Notes: generated from the sequence alone by a model not told the origin. A stretch of DNA of 7,079 nt from Bacteriovoracaceae bacterium (GCA_023250755.1 JAHFAC010000089.1:1-7079), one strand, 5' to 3'. Numbered from the stretch's first letter, positions 1 through 6,387 are shown. Translations and numbers: made by a program.

Positions 1-158
1 AGATCAAACACTTGAAGTTCGCTTTGTAGCTTAGGCAACTGGAAAATTAGGAAGCCTGAAAAGCAGGCGACAAGCCCTAGGATGATTTTAGGGTTACGTA
101 AACAAAGTCCCAGGATTTTTTCAAACAGGAAGGAGATGGATTCAAGACACCGTGTCAT
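1..158 (-). CDS. RND/MMPL-type membrane exporter, N-terminal fragment
   Basis: This is the first 52 codons of a minus-strand gene that runs off the left edge. The peptide begins MTRCLESISFLFEKILGLCL. It then has a basic/Pro segment (RNPK, about residues 21-24), one hydrophobic helix (about 25-40) and the sequence QLPKLQSELQVFD. An N-terminal 'R-N-P' before the first membrane helix, then 'lPkL' and an acidic stretch where the periplasmic domain starts, is the usual opening of RND-superfamily proteins of the MMPL/HpnN kind, which export hydrophobic molecules or lipids across the inner membrane. The ATG at 156-158 is the first one after an in-frame TGA four codons upstream. The ribosome binding site is weak (GAAG, plus-strand 166-169). 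The gene is divergent from the oxygenase operon and shares its control region, so it may export that operon's product. Only the N-terminus is visible, so substrate and subfamily are unknown. Confidence 0.7.
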   Translation of the reverse strand, partial: MTRCLESISFLFEKILGLCLRNPKIILGLVACFSGFLIFQLPKLQSELQVFD

Positions 159-195
159 CTTGTGGCTTCAATTTCGGCTGGAAAAGCAATTTTCA

Positions 196-209
196 CTGAC
201 GCGTGTCAG
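196..209. promoter_or_regulatory. Inverted repeat, possible TetR-type operator
   Basis: CTGAC-GCGT-GTCAG is a perfect 5-bp inverted repeat around a 4-base centre. It lies directly downstream of the candidate -10 element of the minus-strand transporter, where a bound repressor would cover the transcription start. Compact TGAC...GTCA palindromes are common operators of TetR-family repressors, which often control RND exporters. The symmetry is visible; the regulator family is inferred, and no regulator gene is in the window. Confidence 0.4.
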
Positions 210-210
210 C

Positions 211-241
211 ATCTTAACTCAGTCTACCCTGCATTTGTCAA
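211..241 (-). promoter_or_regulatory. Candidate sigma70 promoter for the divergent transporter
   Basis: On the minus strand, a perfect TTGACA -35 (plus-strand 236-241) is followed by TAAGAT (211-216), which matches four of six -10 consensus bases. The spacer is 19 bases, longer than ideal; reading the -10 as TTAAGA gives 18. It would start transcription about 45-50 bases upstream of the transporter ATG. Confidence 0.4.
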
Positions 242-263
242 TTCTACCAAAGGTTGTTACGCT
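235..263 (+). promoter_or_regulatory. Candidate sigma70 promoter for the six-gene operon
   Basis: TTGTCA (235-240, five of six consensus) is followed after 17 bases by TACGCT (258-263). The latter keeps the leading TA and final T of the -10 consensus but is otherwise poor. The -35 overlaps that of the minus-strand promoter, so the two could compete. It is the only plausible promoter seen ahead of the operon, and a weak or activator-dependent one. Confidence 0.35.
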
Positions 264-287
264 TCAAAGCTTGAAATTTTGATCAAG
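263..287. promoter_or_regulatory. Cluster of small inverted repeats downstream of the operon promoter
   Basis: Three overlapping dyads lie between the candidate -10 and the first gene: TTCAA-AGC-TTGAA (263-275), CTTGA-N8-TCAAG (270-287) and the palindrome TTGATCAA (279-286). Their position over the initial transcribed region suits an operator. Short A+T-rich dyads also arise by chance, so this is tentative. Confidence 0.25.
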
Positions 288-319
288 GACTAGGGCAGAA
301 ACCCATTGAGGAGCAGCGC

Positions 320-1207
320 ATGAACACGAAGACAGTTCTTATAACAGGGTGTTCTTCTGGATTTGGATTGGAGATGGTCAATCGATTTTTGGAGTTTGAC
401 TGGACTGTCGTCGCTACATTGCGGAATGCGTCTTCACGGCAATCTATTTTCGACGAGCAGAAAAAAAAATACGGCTCGCGCCTGAAAGTCTTAAACTTGG
501 ATGTTACTTCTTCTGATGATCGAGCCAATGCCGTTCGTTGTGTTTTAGAGGAATTTGACGGGAAGCTGGACTGCCTCGTCAATAACGCCGGCTATGGTCT
601 TTTTGGATCTCTTGAGGACATTTCAGAAAAGCAGCTTCGTGAGCAGATGGAGGTTAACTTTTTTGCTGCTGCTTTGATCACTCGGGCTTTTTTGCCCGCA
701 CTTCGCTTAGCGAGGGGAAGAATAATCAATCTTTCTTCAGTGTTTGGCTTTAGTGGCTTTCCGCTTACATCGGCTTATTGCGCCAGTAAATTTGCAGTCG
801 AGGGCTTGACCGAGTCGCTTCGTATCGAACTGGCTCCATATGGAATTCAAGTGTCTTCGGTAGAACCCGGTGGGCACCGCACCCGTTTTTCAGAACAAGT
901 GATATGGGGTGAATCTAGTTTTTCTGAATCTTCTACTTATTTAATACCAACGCGTGGGTACAACTCATTCAAGGCAAAGCTCTCGCGTGGTGCGAATCCT
1001 GCCAAACCGGACGCGGTTGCCAAGAGTGTTGTCAAACTCGCGGAGAGCCATCGCATGCCGGCACGCGTAGTCTGCGGAAAAGATGCGATACTCATGTCGT
1101 TTTTTAGACACCGTCCATTGGGCTCCAGAATTGCTGAGTCATTGATTTCCCTAATTTATCGAAAGCGATTTATTGGGGGTGTGTTATCCAAAGGAAAATT
1201 GCTGTGA
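320..1207 (+). CDS. Short-chain dehydrogenase/reductase (classical SDR)
   Basis: Predicted cytosolic NAD(P)-dependent oxidoreductase of 295 residues, interconverting an alcohol and a ketone on an unknown substrate. The Rossmann fingerprint is complete: TGCSSGFG (9-16) binds the dinucleotide, DVT (61-63) sits near the adenine, NNAG is at 88-91, and Asn113, Ser140, Tyr153 and Lys157 form the catalytic tetrad (SAYCASK). PGG (183-185) follows the usual PG motif. The C-terminal 50-60 residues, after about 230, are longer than in the shortest SDRs and resemble the tails of retinol/17-beta-hydroxysteroid-type members, which act on hydrophobic substrates. The ATG at 320 has GAGGAG (308-313) six bases upstream. 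This is the operon's first gene, and its stop overlaps the next start by four bases (GTGA). A run of nine A (461-469) encodes Lys48-50. Family assignment is secure; substrate is not predictable. Confidence 0.93.
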   Translation: MNTKTVLITGCSSGFGLEMVNRFLEFDWTVVATLRNASSRQSIFDEQKKKYGSRLKVLNLDVTSSDDRANAVRCVLEEFDGKLDCLVNNAGYGLFGSLEDISEKQLREQMEVNFFAAALITRAFLPALRLARGRIINLSSVFGFSGFPLTSAYCASKFAVEGLTESLRIELAPYGIQVSSVEPGGHRTRFSEQVIWGESSFSESSTYLIPTRGYNSFKAKLSRGANPAKPDAVAKSVVKLAESHRMPARVVCGKDAILMSFFRHRPLGSRIAESLISLIYRKRFIGGVLSKGKLL

Positions 1208-2121
1208 AGGAAATTCTCGTGCCAGTCACCTTTGATGCGCCTGAGTTGGCGTCGAAAAACATGCTAAATACAGTCCTGGGATCCGCATTCAAGGTGAGGG
1301 ACTCCTCCACTTGCATTGCGCGAAGTGAAGATGAGGCACCTTATTGGAGCGCTGCTCATTTTGGCCTTGATGGGGTGGACTTATTCAAGAGTGCTCATCA
1401 AGAGGAGCAGAGGAAAATTCTCAAACTTGCTTCAGGTCAGATTTTAGAAGAAGCCTATTTCATCGAAAAATCAGGGATGACTTACACAGCAAAAATGATA
1501 CTTCTTTCAGAAACAACTCAAGAAAAGATGCTTTACAGTCTTTTCTCCTCGGACGAGGCGGCTCATCTCCATCATGTCCTTTCTATTCTAGGAAAATCAC
1601 CCTGTGCGAAGTCTGCGGGACCGTTTATCAATCTATTATCGGATATGATTCGAGAGGGAGATCGGGGTAGCCTCGTTTTTCTTATTCAAGTTGTTCTTGA
1701 GGGCTGGGGCCTCCTTCATTACCGGACCTTAGCCGAAAATTGTGTCAATAAGGGTGTTCGAGACAAGTTGCGACTGATTTTGAAGGATGAAGCCCGCCAT
1801 CACGGGAGCGGAATGATTATTACCAAAGCAAATGGATTGGATGCGAGACAAAAGAGTTATGTGGCTGAAACTCTCGTGGAATTCCTCAAGCTCATCCAAT
1901 GCGGTCCTCGGGATCTTGTTGGGGCGATGGAAATAGTTTTGGGGCATTTTTCTACAGCGCAAAGACTGAAAATATTTAAAGAACTCAATAGTGAGCAGAC
2001 CAGTATGAAGAAAATAGAGATAATCCGTTCACTGATCGTTCAAGGCGGAGGCGCAGAAATCATCCCACAACTTGAGGAGGCCGGTATGATGAAACCCCTC
2101 GCGGCGAAGGAGTGTGCATGA
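1204..2121 (+). CDS. Ferritin-like di-iron carboxylate protein
   Basis: A 305-residue protein, mostly helical by composition. Its central part shows the four-helix di-iron ligand pattern: Glu83 (or Glu88) in the first helix, Glu118-x-x-His121 (DEAAH), Glu166 (LEGWG), and Glu196-x-x-His199 (DEARHH). Spacings of about 35 residues between the first two and 30 between the last two are normal for ferritin-like oxidases and oxygenases. Such proteins activate O2 for oxidation, hydroxylation or deformylation; this one's substrate is unknown. The first ~75 residues and the C-terminal ~100 fall outside the core and I do not recognise them. The GTG at 1204 overlaps the preceding stop and has AAGGA (1191-1195) eight bases upstream. 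It sits directly before a second di-iron gene, so it could be a separate oxygenase or a partner. Exact family is unresolved. Confidence 0.75.
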   Translation: MKEILVPVTFDAPELASKNMLNTVLGSAFKVRDSSTCIARSEDEAPYWSAAHFGLDGVDLFKSAHQEEQRKILKLASGQILEEAYFIEKSGMTYTAKMILLSETTQEKMLYSLFSSDEAAHLHHVLSILGKSPCAKSAGPFINLLSDMIREGDRGSLVFLIQVVLEGWGLLHYRTLAENCVNKGVRDKLRLILKDEARHHGSGMIITKANGLDARQKSYVAETLVEFLKLIQCGPRDLVGAMEIVLGHFSTAQRLKIFKELNSEQTSMKKIEIIRSLIVQGGGAEIIPQLEEAGMMKPLAAKECA

Positions 2122-3299
2122 ATAAGAGTCTATTGCAAACGAATCCACGTGGGTTGTGCGATGAACCGAAGATTATGAAGAAATTGGAATTCAACTTCAA
2201 GAAGAATCGTGAACAAGACAACAGCCCGCATCTGGACCGATTGTCGCTGGAGTTTGATTATGATCGCTGCAAAAATGAATACTGGAACCCTGAAAATTTT
2301 TCTCTGTTCTATAAATCCCCGCTTTGGAACGAAGCAAGCCCAACCCAGCGGATCAAACTGAATCAGCTGTATTGGGTCGCTTACTATAGCCAGATTATCT
2401 CTGCTGAAATCGCGACTATTTTTTTCAACCAAACCAGCGCAGCCGGGCTTTATGGGATCGAGGACTTTCGAATCGTTTGTGAGACACTTGATCTCGAGTC
2501 CATGCAGGAACGTGCGCATATCGCTGCATTTAAAAGAATCGCAGAATCTTTTGAACTGGCTGAGTTTGGTGAGAGATTTTTTACCTATCCCATGCGTGGT
2601 CCCTATGTTGAGACCATGATCTTTCAGAATTCAGGCAAGGTCCGGAGATTTTGGAAAGAAATGCAACTCAAAGCATTCACTCTCTTGTCATCGGGGAATG
2701 CGTTCATCGGCAGTCAGTATTTTACGGTGCGTGGAGTGCGAACCCTGAATGGCAAGATAATTCAGCATCAGCTCAGTCAATATTATATGCAGCATTCCAA
2801 GAAGGACTTGGCTCCGATTCCGTCAGTTGTCAGTTATCATCATTTTCTGGACGAATCTTTTCATTTTAATACCTCGATGATTGTGGGTAAAGAGGCCACG
2901 AAAGTTCTACGAAATCCGACTCGGTTTGAAAAGACGGTGGTCAACCGAATGCTCGAGGGTTGTCAGCGCGATCACTATAATTTTTCGACTGCGATCAATG
3001 GAATTTTTTGGAGTGATCCGGCTCTTTTTGGCACGACTTACAGGCTGCTCCGATCACCCATTTTCAGCATGAAACATGGAGACGCATTAAATATGCTCCA
3101 TCGTCTTTTTGCTGAAGAATCAGAGGCGATGCATCTCAGCCAGCTCACGCATAAAACTGCTGTCGATTCGTATCGTGAGTATCTGGCTCCCCTTTCGTTT
3201 CTGAGTCGAAAAAATAGGGAGGTTCAGATCATGGCCGAGAACTCCATGGAGAAGCATCTGGCCACAAATCGTAGGGCATTGAGGTTTTTTCGTGCTTGA
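2118..3299 (+). CDS. AurF-like di-iron oxygenase (possible amine N-oxygenase)
   Basis: A 393-residue soluble protein with di-iron ligands resembling the AurF/CmlI family, which oxidise arylamines to nitro compounds. Glu97 (SAEIA), Glu131-x-x-His134 (ERAH) and His242-x3-Glu246-x2-His249 (HFLDESFH) match AurF Glu101, Glu136-x2-His139 and His223-x3-Glu227-x2-His230 in order, and nearly in spacing for the first pair. The equivalent of AurF Glu196 is not obvious: the corresponding stretch carries Gln/His rather than a clear Glu. The protein is longer than AurF (about 340 residues), with a C-terminal extension after about 300. I place the start at ATG 2118, not GTG 2112, because AAGGAG (2107-2112) is the ribosome binding site and ATGA gives a 4-base overlap with the previous gene. 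It may act on an amine installed by the downstream PLP enzyme. Fold is likely; N-oxygenase activity is inference. Confidence 0.62.
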   Translation: MNKSLLQTNPRGLCDEPKIMKKLEFNFKKNREQDNSPHLDRLSLEFDYDRCKNEYWNPENFSLFYKSPLWNEASPTQRIKLNQLYWVAYYSQIISAEIATIFFNQTSAAGLYGIEDFRIVCETLDLESMQERAHIAAFKRIAESFELAEFGERFFTYPMRGPYVETMIFQNSGKVRRFWKEMQLKAFTLLSSGNAFIGSQYFTVRGVRTLNGKIIQHQLSQYYMQHSKKDLAPIPSVVSYHHFLDESFHFNTSMIVGKEATKVLRNPTRFEKTVVNRMLEGCQRDHYNFSTAINGIFWSDPALFGTTYRLLRSPIFSMKHGDALNMLHRLFAEESEAMHLSQLTHKTAVDSYREYLAPLSFLSRKNREVQIMAENSMEKHLATNRRALRFFRA

Positions 3300-4356
3300 A
3301 AGATTCAATACGACAACACAGCCTTCTGATGAACATCCACTCTTCAATAACTGGGACGTGATTCCAGAGGCGTGGTATTTTGCGTTTCCTTGTAAAGAAC
3401 TTAAAAAAGGAGCTGTTAAGTCACTTCAGGTTCAGAATCAGCGTTTAGTTGTATTTCGTACCAAAACCGGAACAGTCAAAGCGCTCGATGCCTTTTGCCC
3501 CCATATGGGCACGGATTTAAGCCTTGGAAAAGTGTGCGGGGAGAATTTGCAGTGTTTTTTCCACCGTTGGGAATTCAATGGTGAGGGGCGCTGTCGTAAA
3601 ATTCCAAGCTTACCAAAATCAGAAGTAGATCAGGATCTTGGATTGAGGTCTTATCCTGTTTCTGAAAAATATGGGATGATTTGGATTTACGCGGGGATAA
3701 ATCCTATTGTGCCAGTTCTCGAAGTGCCTGATCTCAATGGTAAGAGTACAGTGTTTCGGATTGGCCGTATGAACAGTAATCGTTCTCATCACCATATTAG
3801 TATGGTCAATGGATTGGACGCCCAGCATCTACAGACGGTCCATGGGTTGAGTCTACAAATGTCGATTGATGTCTCTGAACAGGGTCAGGAGGTCGAATTT
3901 GTTTTGAAAGGACCAGTCCCGAAGAAGACCTGCATGGACCGGGGCATGCGGTGGTTATTTGGTCCCCATTACAGTTACAGCATGAGGTACTCACAGGCAT
4001 CCATAGCTAGTTTGACGATTCTTAGAGACGTATATTTTTGGCATGAGAACTGGAAGTGGCCACGACTTCATATGCTCTATGCTTACCGTCCAGTGTCGGA
4101 GGGCTTGTCAGTGACTCAGCCAATTTATTTGACAGAGAAAAGGTCAGGGATTTTTGGTTCGGTACGTTCGTGGTTTTACCTGTGGCTCACACAGCGTGCT
4201 TATTACTTTCTCAAGGATGAAGATGATAAAATTTACGATCATGTTCGGTTTGATTCGAAGAGATTTTTAGGCGTAGACCAGACAGTGTCTAGGTACATTC
4301 GGTACGTGAACACACTTCAGCCTTCGAGTTGGTCCTCTAAGAAGAAAAATAGATGA
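3292..4356 (+). CDS. Rieske [2Fe-2S] non-heme iron oxygenase, alpha-type subunit
   Basis: A 354-residue terminal oxygenase. The Rieske centre is Cys69-x-His71 (CPHMG) and Cys88-x2-His91 (CFFHRW), separated by exactly 16 residues. The mononuclear iron site is Asp176-x2-His179-x4-His184 (DAQHLQTVH), preceded by Asn173. An acidic segment near residue 309 (KDEDDKIYDHVRF) probably provides the third, carboxylate, iron ligand. The enzyme should hydroxylate, demethylate, desaturate or N-oxygenate a substrate using O2 and electrons from a reductase. No ferredoxin or reductase is encoded here, so electrons must come from elsewhere. The size and single-subunit look fit the KshA/PrnD-like group rather than two-subunit naphthalene dioxygenases. 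Start is GTG 3292, with GAGG (3281-3284) seven bases upstream and an 8-base overlap with the previous gene. Family is certain; substrate unknown. Confidence 0.92.
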   Translation: MLERFNTTTQPSDEHPLFNNWDVIPEAWYFAFPCKELKKGAVKSLQVQNQRLVVFRTKTGTVKALDAFCPHMGTDLSLGKVCGENLQCFFHRWEFNGEGRCRKIPSLPKSEVDQDLGLRSYPVSEKYGMIWIYAGINPIVPVLEVPDLNGKSTVFRIGRMNSNRSHHHISMVNGLDAQHLQTVHGLSLQMSIDVSEQGQEVEFVLKGPVPKKTCMDRGMRWLFGPHYSYSMRYSQASIASLTILRDVYFWHENWKWPRLHMLYAYRPVSEGLSVTQPIYLTEKRSGIFGSVRSWFYLWLTQRAYYFLKDEDDKIYDHVRFDSKRFLGVDQTVSRYIRYVNTLQPSSWSSKKKNR

Positions 4357-5654
4357 TGTACGGGCCTCAATCGCGCTACAGGATTTATGGTGGATTCTCT
4401 AATTATCTTTCGACCGTAGTTGAAATCGTTACCGGGCGTTGGAAAACAGGCTCTAATGTGGCTGAATTAGAAGCGCATGTATGCAAAGATTTTGGAGTGA
4501 GTCACGCAATAGCTATGCCGATGGCTCGCGTGGGGATTTATTTGGCAATCAAACACCTGATACGGGAAGGTCAGAAAGTCTTGATGTCTCCCTATACGAT
4601 TGCCGATGTGGTGAATGTGGTTATCGCAGCAGGTGGGACTCCTTGTTTCGTGGATGTTGAACCGGATACCGGGAATATGTGTCCAGATGATTTACGCAAG
4701 AGGATCGATCGAGAAGCGGGCGCGGTATTGGTTACACATATTCATGGCCTTGCCGCTGAGATTGAGGAAATTAAAGGCATCTGCGACCAAAAAGGAATTC
4801 CGTTGCTCGAGGATGGGGCACAGGCTGTGGGAGCGAGAATTTCTGGAAAGAGACTCGGTTGCTTCGGCAATGCCGGCATCTACAGCTTTGGCACTTACAA
4901 GAATATCAATGCGTGGTTTGGTGGCATGGTCATTACGTCTGACGGGAATTTGGCCACGAAGATGCGTGAAGAAATTGCATCTTGGCCCTATTTCAGCAGT
5001 CAGAGAGTTCTGAAAAAAACTTTTTCTGCAGCTTCAATCACCCTCATGGGATGGGATCCCCTTTTTAGGATGCTGGTCCACCGTCTTTTTCGTTATGGGT
5101 TTATTCACGATGTACAAGCCATCAATAGGATTGTAGCGATCGAACTGGATCTTTCGAGAAAGGATGTCTTGCCGGAGCACTATCAAAGTCGCATGACGCC
5201 GGGACAGGGCAGGCTTATTTTAAATCAATGGTCAGAGCTGGACCTCGATACTAAAAAAAGGATATCCTCTGCAGAACGGTATGCCTCTAAAATTCAAGCT
5301 AGCTTAGTCTTGAGAAAGCCTCCTGCTCCATCAGGTGATCGGCATGTCTATACTTACTATCCGCTCCAGTGCAGTGAGCGTGAAAGTCTTTTAAAGTGGC
5401 TTATGTATTTTCATCGCGATATTGCCGCGCAACATCTGAAAAATTGTGCGGGATTAGAAAGTTTCAGGCAGTTTTACTCTCCTTGTCCAGAGGCGGAGCG
5501 AGTTGCCAGGTCGGTGGTGCTGCTTCCGACCTATCCGAGGTACTCGATTGAAGAAGTAGAGGCCAATATTCGAGTTGTTAATTGGTTCGAAGAGTCGGGT
5601 CGACCAAAATTTGACCTGCGAAAGGCTTCTCAGATGGGGAGGCTTTCTGTCTGA
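4353..5654 (+). CDS. DegT/DnrJ/EryC1/StrS-family PLP-dependent aminotransferase
   Basis: A 433-residue fold-type I PLP enzyme, expected to transfer an amino group, usually from glutamate, to a keto group. Sugars are the usual substrates of the family. Visible features are the N-terminal KTGSNVAELE entry (31-40), SPYT (79-82), the FVDVEPDTGNM strand and loop (99-109), HIHG (129-132), Asp154-Gly-Ala-Gln157, which contact the cofactor, and the Schiff-base Lys183 in SFGTYKNIN, followed by GG (190-191). Residues about 211-262 are rich in aromatic, basic and hydrophobic residues; this segment may be a substrate or membrane contact. The ATG at 4353 overlaps the previous stop (ATGA); ATG 4356 is equally possible, and the ribosome binding site is weak. 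It is the only amine-forming enzyme in the operon. No sugar-nucleotide dehydratase or epimerase is nearby, so the substrate may not be a nucleotide sugar. Confidence 0.9.
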   Translation: MMYGPQSRYRIYGGFSNYLSTVVEIVTGRWKTGSNVAELEAHVCKDFGVSHAIAMPMARVGIYLAIKHLIREGQKVLMSPYTIADVVNVVIAAGGTPCFVDVEPDTGNMCPDDLRKRIDREAGAVLVTHIHGLAAEIEEIKGICDQKGIPLLEDGAQAVGARISGKRLGCFGNAGIYSFGTYKNINAWFGGMVITSDGNLATKMREEIASWPYFSSQRVLKKTFSAASITLMGWDPLFRMLVHRLFRYGFIHDVQAINRIVAIELDLSRKDVLPEHYQSRMTPGQGRLILNQWSELDLDTKKRISSAERYASKIQASLVLRKPPAPSGDRHVYTYYPLQCSERESLLKWLMYFHRDIAAQHLKNCAGLESFRQFYSPCPEAERVARSVVLLPTYPRYSIEEVEANIRVVNWFEESGRPKFDLRKASQMGRLSV

Positions 5655-6381
5655 ACGGGGCTCACTTTTTTTGATACTAACCATTGTCATTGGCTTATCA
5701 GTCAGTGAGCTGTTTTTTCCTGATCAAAAATTACCCCGCCCGCGCTTTTGGTGGATACGTGTTTTTCTTCTGCAGGGCTTTGTAATGTTAATCCTATTTT
5801 TTGGAACCCGCGCTTTGCATGGACAATTGATGCATTTTAGATTTTTGAAGGGCGATACTTATTTTTCACCATGGATTGGCGGCGTTGTATCTTATTTTGT
5901 GGGGACTTTCGTATTTTACTGGTGGCATAGGATTAGGCATGATTCCAGATTGTTTTGGAGAGTTTTTCACCAAATTCACCATAGCCCTTCGAGAGTCCAG
6001 GCGGTCACTGCTTTTTACGTTCATCCGGTTGAGGCTCTAGCCAGCTCGGCTGTCAACGGGATCCTAGTGCTTGTGATTCTTGGTTTACCTGCAGAATCGT
6101 TGCTCTGGAATTCTACCTTTGCTTCGATGGCTGGAATTTTTTACCATATGAACCTGAAAACCCCTCGGTGGGTGGGGTACTTTCTTCAGCGCCCAGAAAT
6201 GCACCGATATCATCACAAGCTTGGTGTGCATGGCTACAATTACGGTGATATTCCGATCTGGGACATGATTTTCGGAACACACTTGAATCCCCCCCTTTTT
6301 TTAGGTGAGTGTGGTTTTGGGGAGGGGAAGGAGCTCAAGTTGAGGCAGATGTTGCTGTTTGAAGATGTTAACCGACTGTGA
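5611..6381 (+). CDS. Fatty acid hydroxylase/sterol desaturase-family membrane enzyme
   Basis: An integral membrane di-iron hydroxylase or desaturase, about 256 residues from this start. The histidine clusters are HRIRH (106-110), HQIHH (120-124) and HRYHH (198-202), with further His at 138, 179 and 207 and the family's terminal NYGDIPIWD (210-218). Hydrophobic helices lie at about 18-35, 49-64, 89-104 and 146-160. The enzyme should hydroxylate or desaturate a lipid or other hydrophobic chain at the inner membrane. The start is uncertain: the frame has no early ATG. Candidates are TTG 5575, TTG 5611 and TTG 5671, while the best Shine-Dalgarno (GGGGAGG, 5636-5642) precedes a CTG at 5647. I list TTG 5611, which overlaps the previous gene by 44 bases; only the first 20 or so residues depend on the choice. 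A C7T7 tract lies at 6289-6302. It is the last gene of the operon. Confidence 0.88.
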   Translation: MTCERLLRWGGFLSERGSLFLILTIVIGLSVSELFFPDQKLPRPRFWWIRVFLLQGFVMLILFFGTRALHGQLMHFRFLKGDTYFSPWIGGVVSYFVGTFVFYWWHRIRHDSRLFWRVFHQIHHSPSRVQAVTAFYVHPVEALASSAVNGILVLVILGLPAESLLWNSTFASMAGIFYHMNLKTPRWVGYFLQRPEMHRYHHKLGVHGYNYGDIPIWDMIFGTHLNPPLFLGECGFGEGKELKLRQMLLFEDVNRL

Positions 6382-6387
6382 GTCGGT
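6371..6387 (+). terminator. Stem-loop across the stop codon of the last operon gene
   Basis: ACCGACT-GTG-AGTCGGT is a perfect 7-bp stem with a 3-base loop, and the TGA stop (6379-6381) begins in the loop. It lies exactly at the operon's end, before an A+T-rich gap. No U-tract follows (the next bases are ACAAGCAATAAAT), so it is not a classical intrinsic terminator; it may stabilise the 3' end or assist termination. Confidence 0.35.

Noticed and set aside
82..282. Plus-strand open frame of 66 codons
   Set aside because: It is antisense to the RND-like N-terminus and runs through the divergent promoter region; no ribosome binding site or recognisable protein features.
283..582. Minus-strand open frame over the start of the SDR gene
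   Set aside because: Shadow of a well-supported SDR gene; the peptide is low-complexity Ser/Arg-rich with no family features.
683..698. CGGGC-T6-GCCCG hairpin resembling a terminator
   Set aside because: It lies inside the SDR coding region with the T-run in the loop, not after the stem.
1729..1962. Minus-strand open frame within the ferritin-like gene
   Set aside because: Antisense to the conserved Glu166/Glu196-x2-His199 region; no support of its own.
2112..2117. GTG start six bases upstream of the chosen AurF-like start
   Set aside because: It overlaps the AAGGAG ribosome binding site that properly positions ATG 2118.
2130..2519. Minus-strand open frame of 129 codons in the AurF-like gene
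   Set aside because: Longest antisense frame, but the plus frame carries ordered metal-ligand motifs here and the antisense peptide shows no domain.
4615..5013. Plus-strand frame of 132 codons inside the aminotransferase gene
   Set aside because: Out-of-frame shadow over the PLP-binding core.
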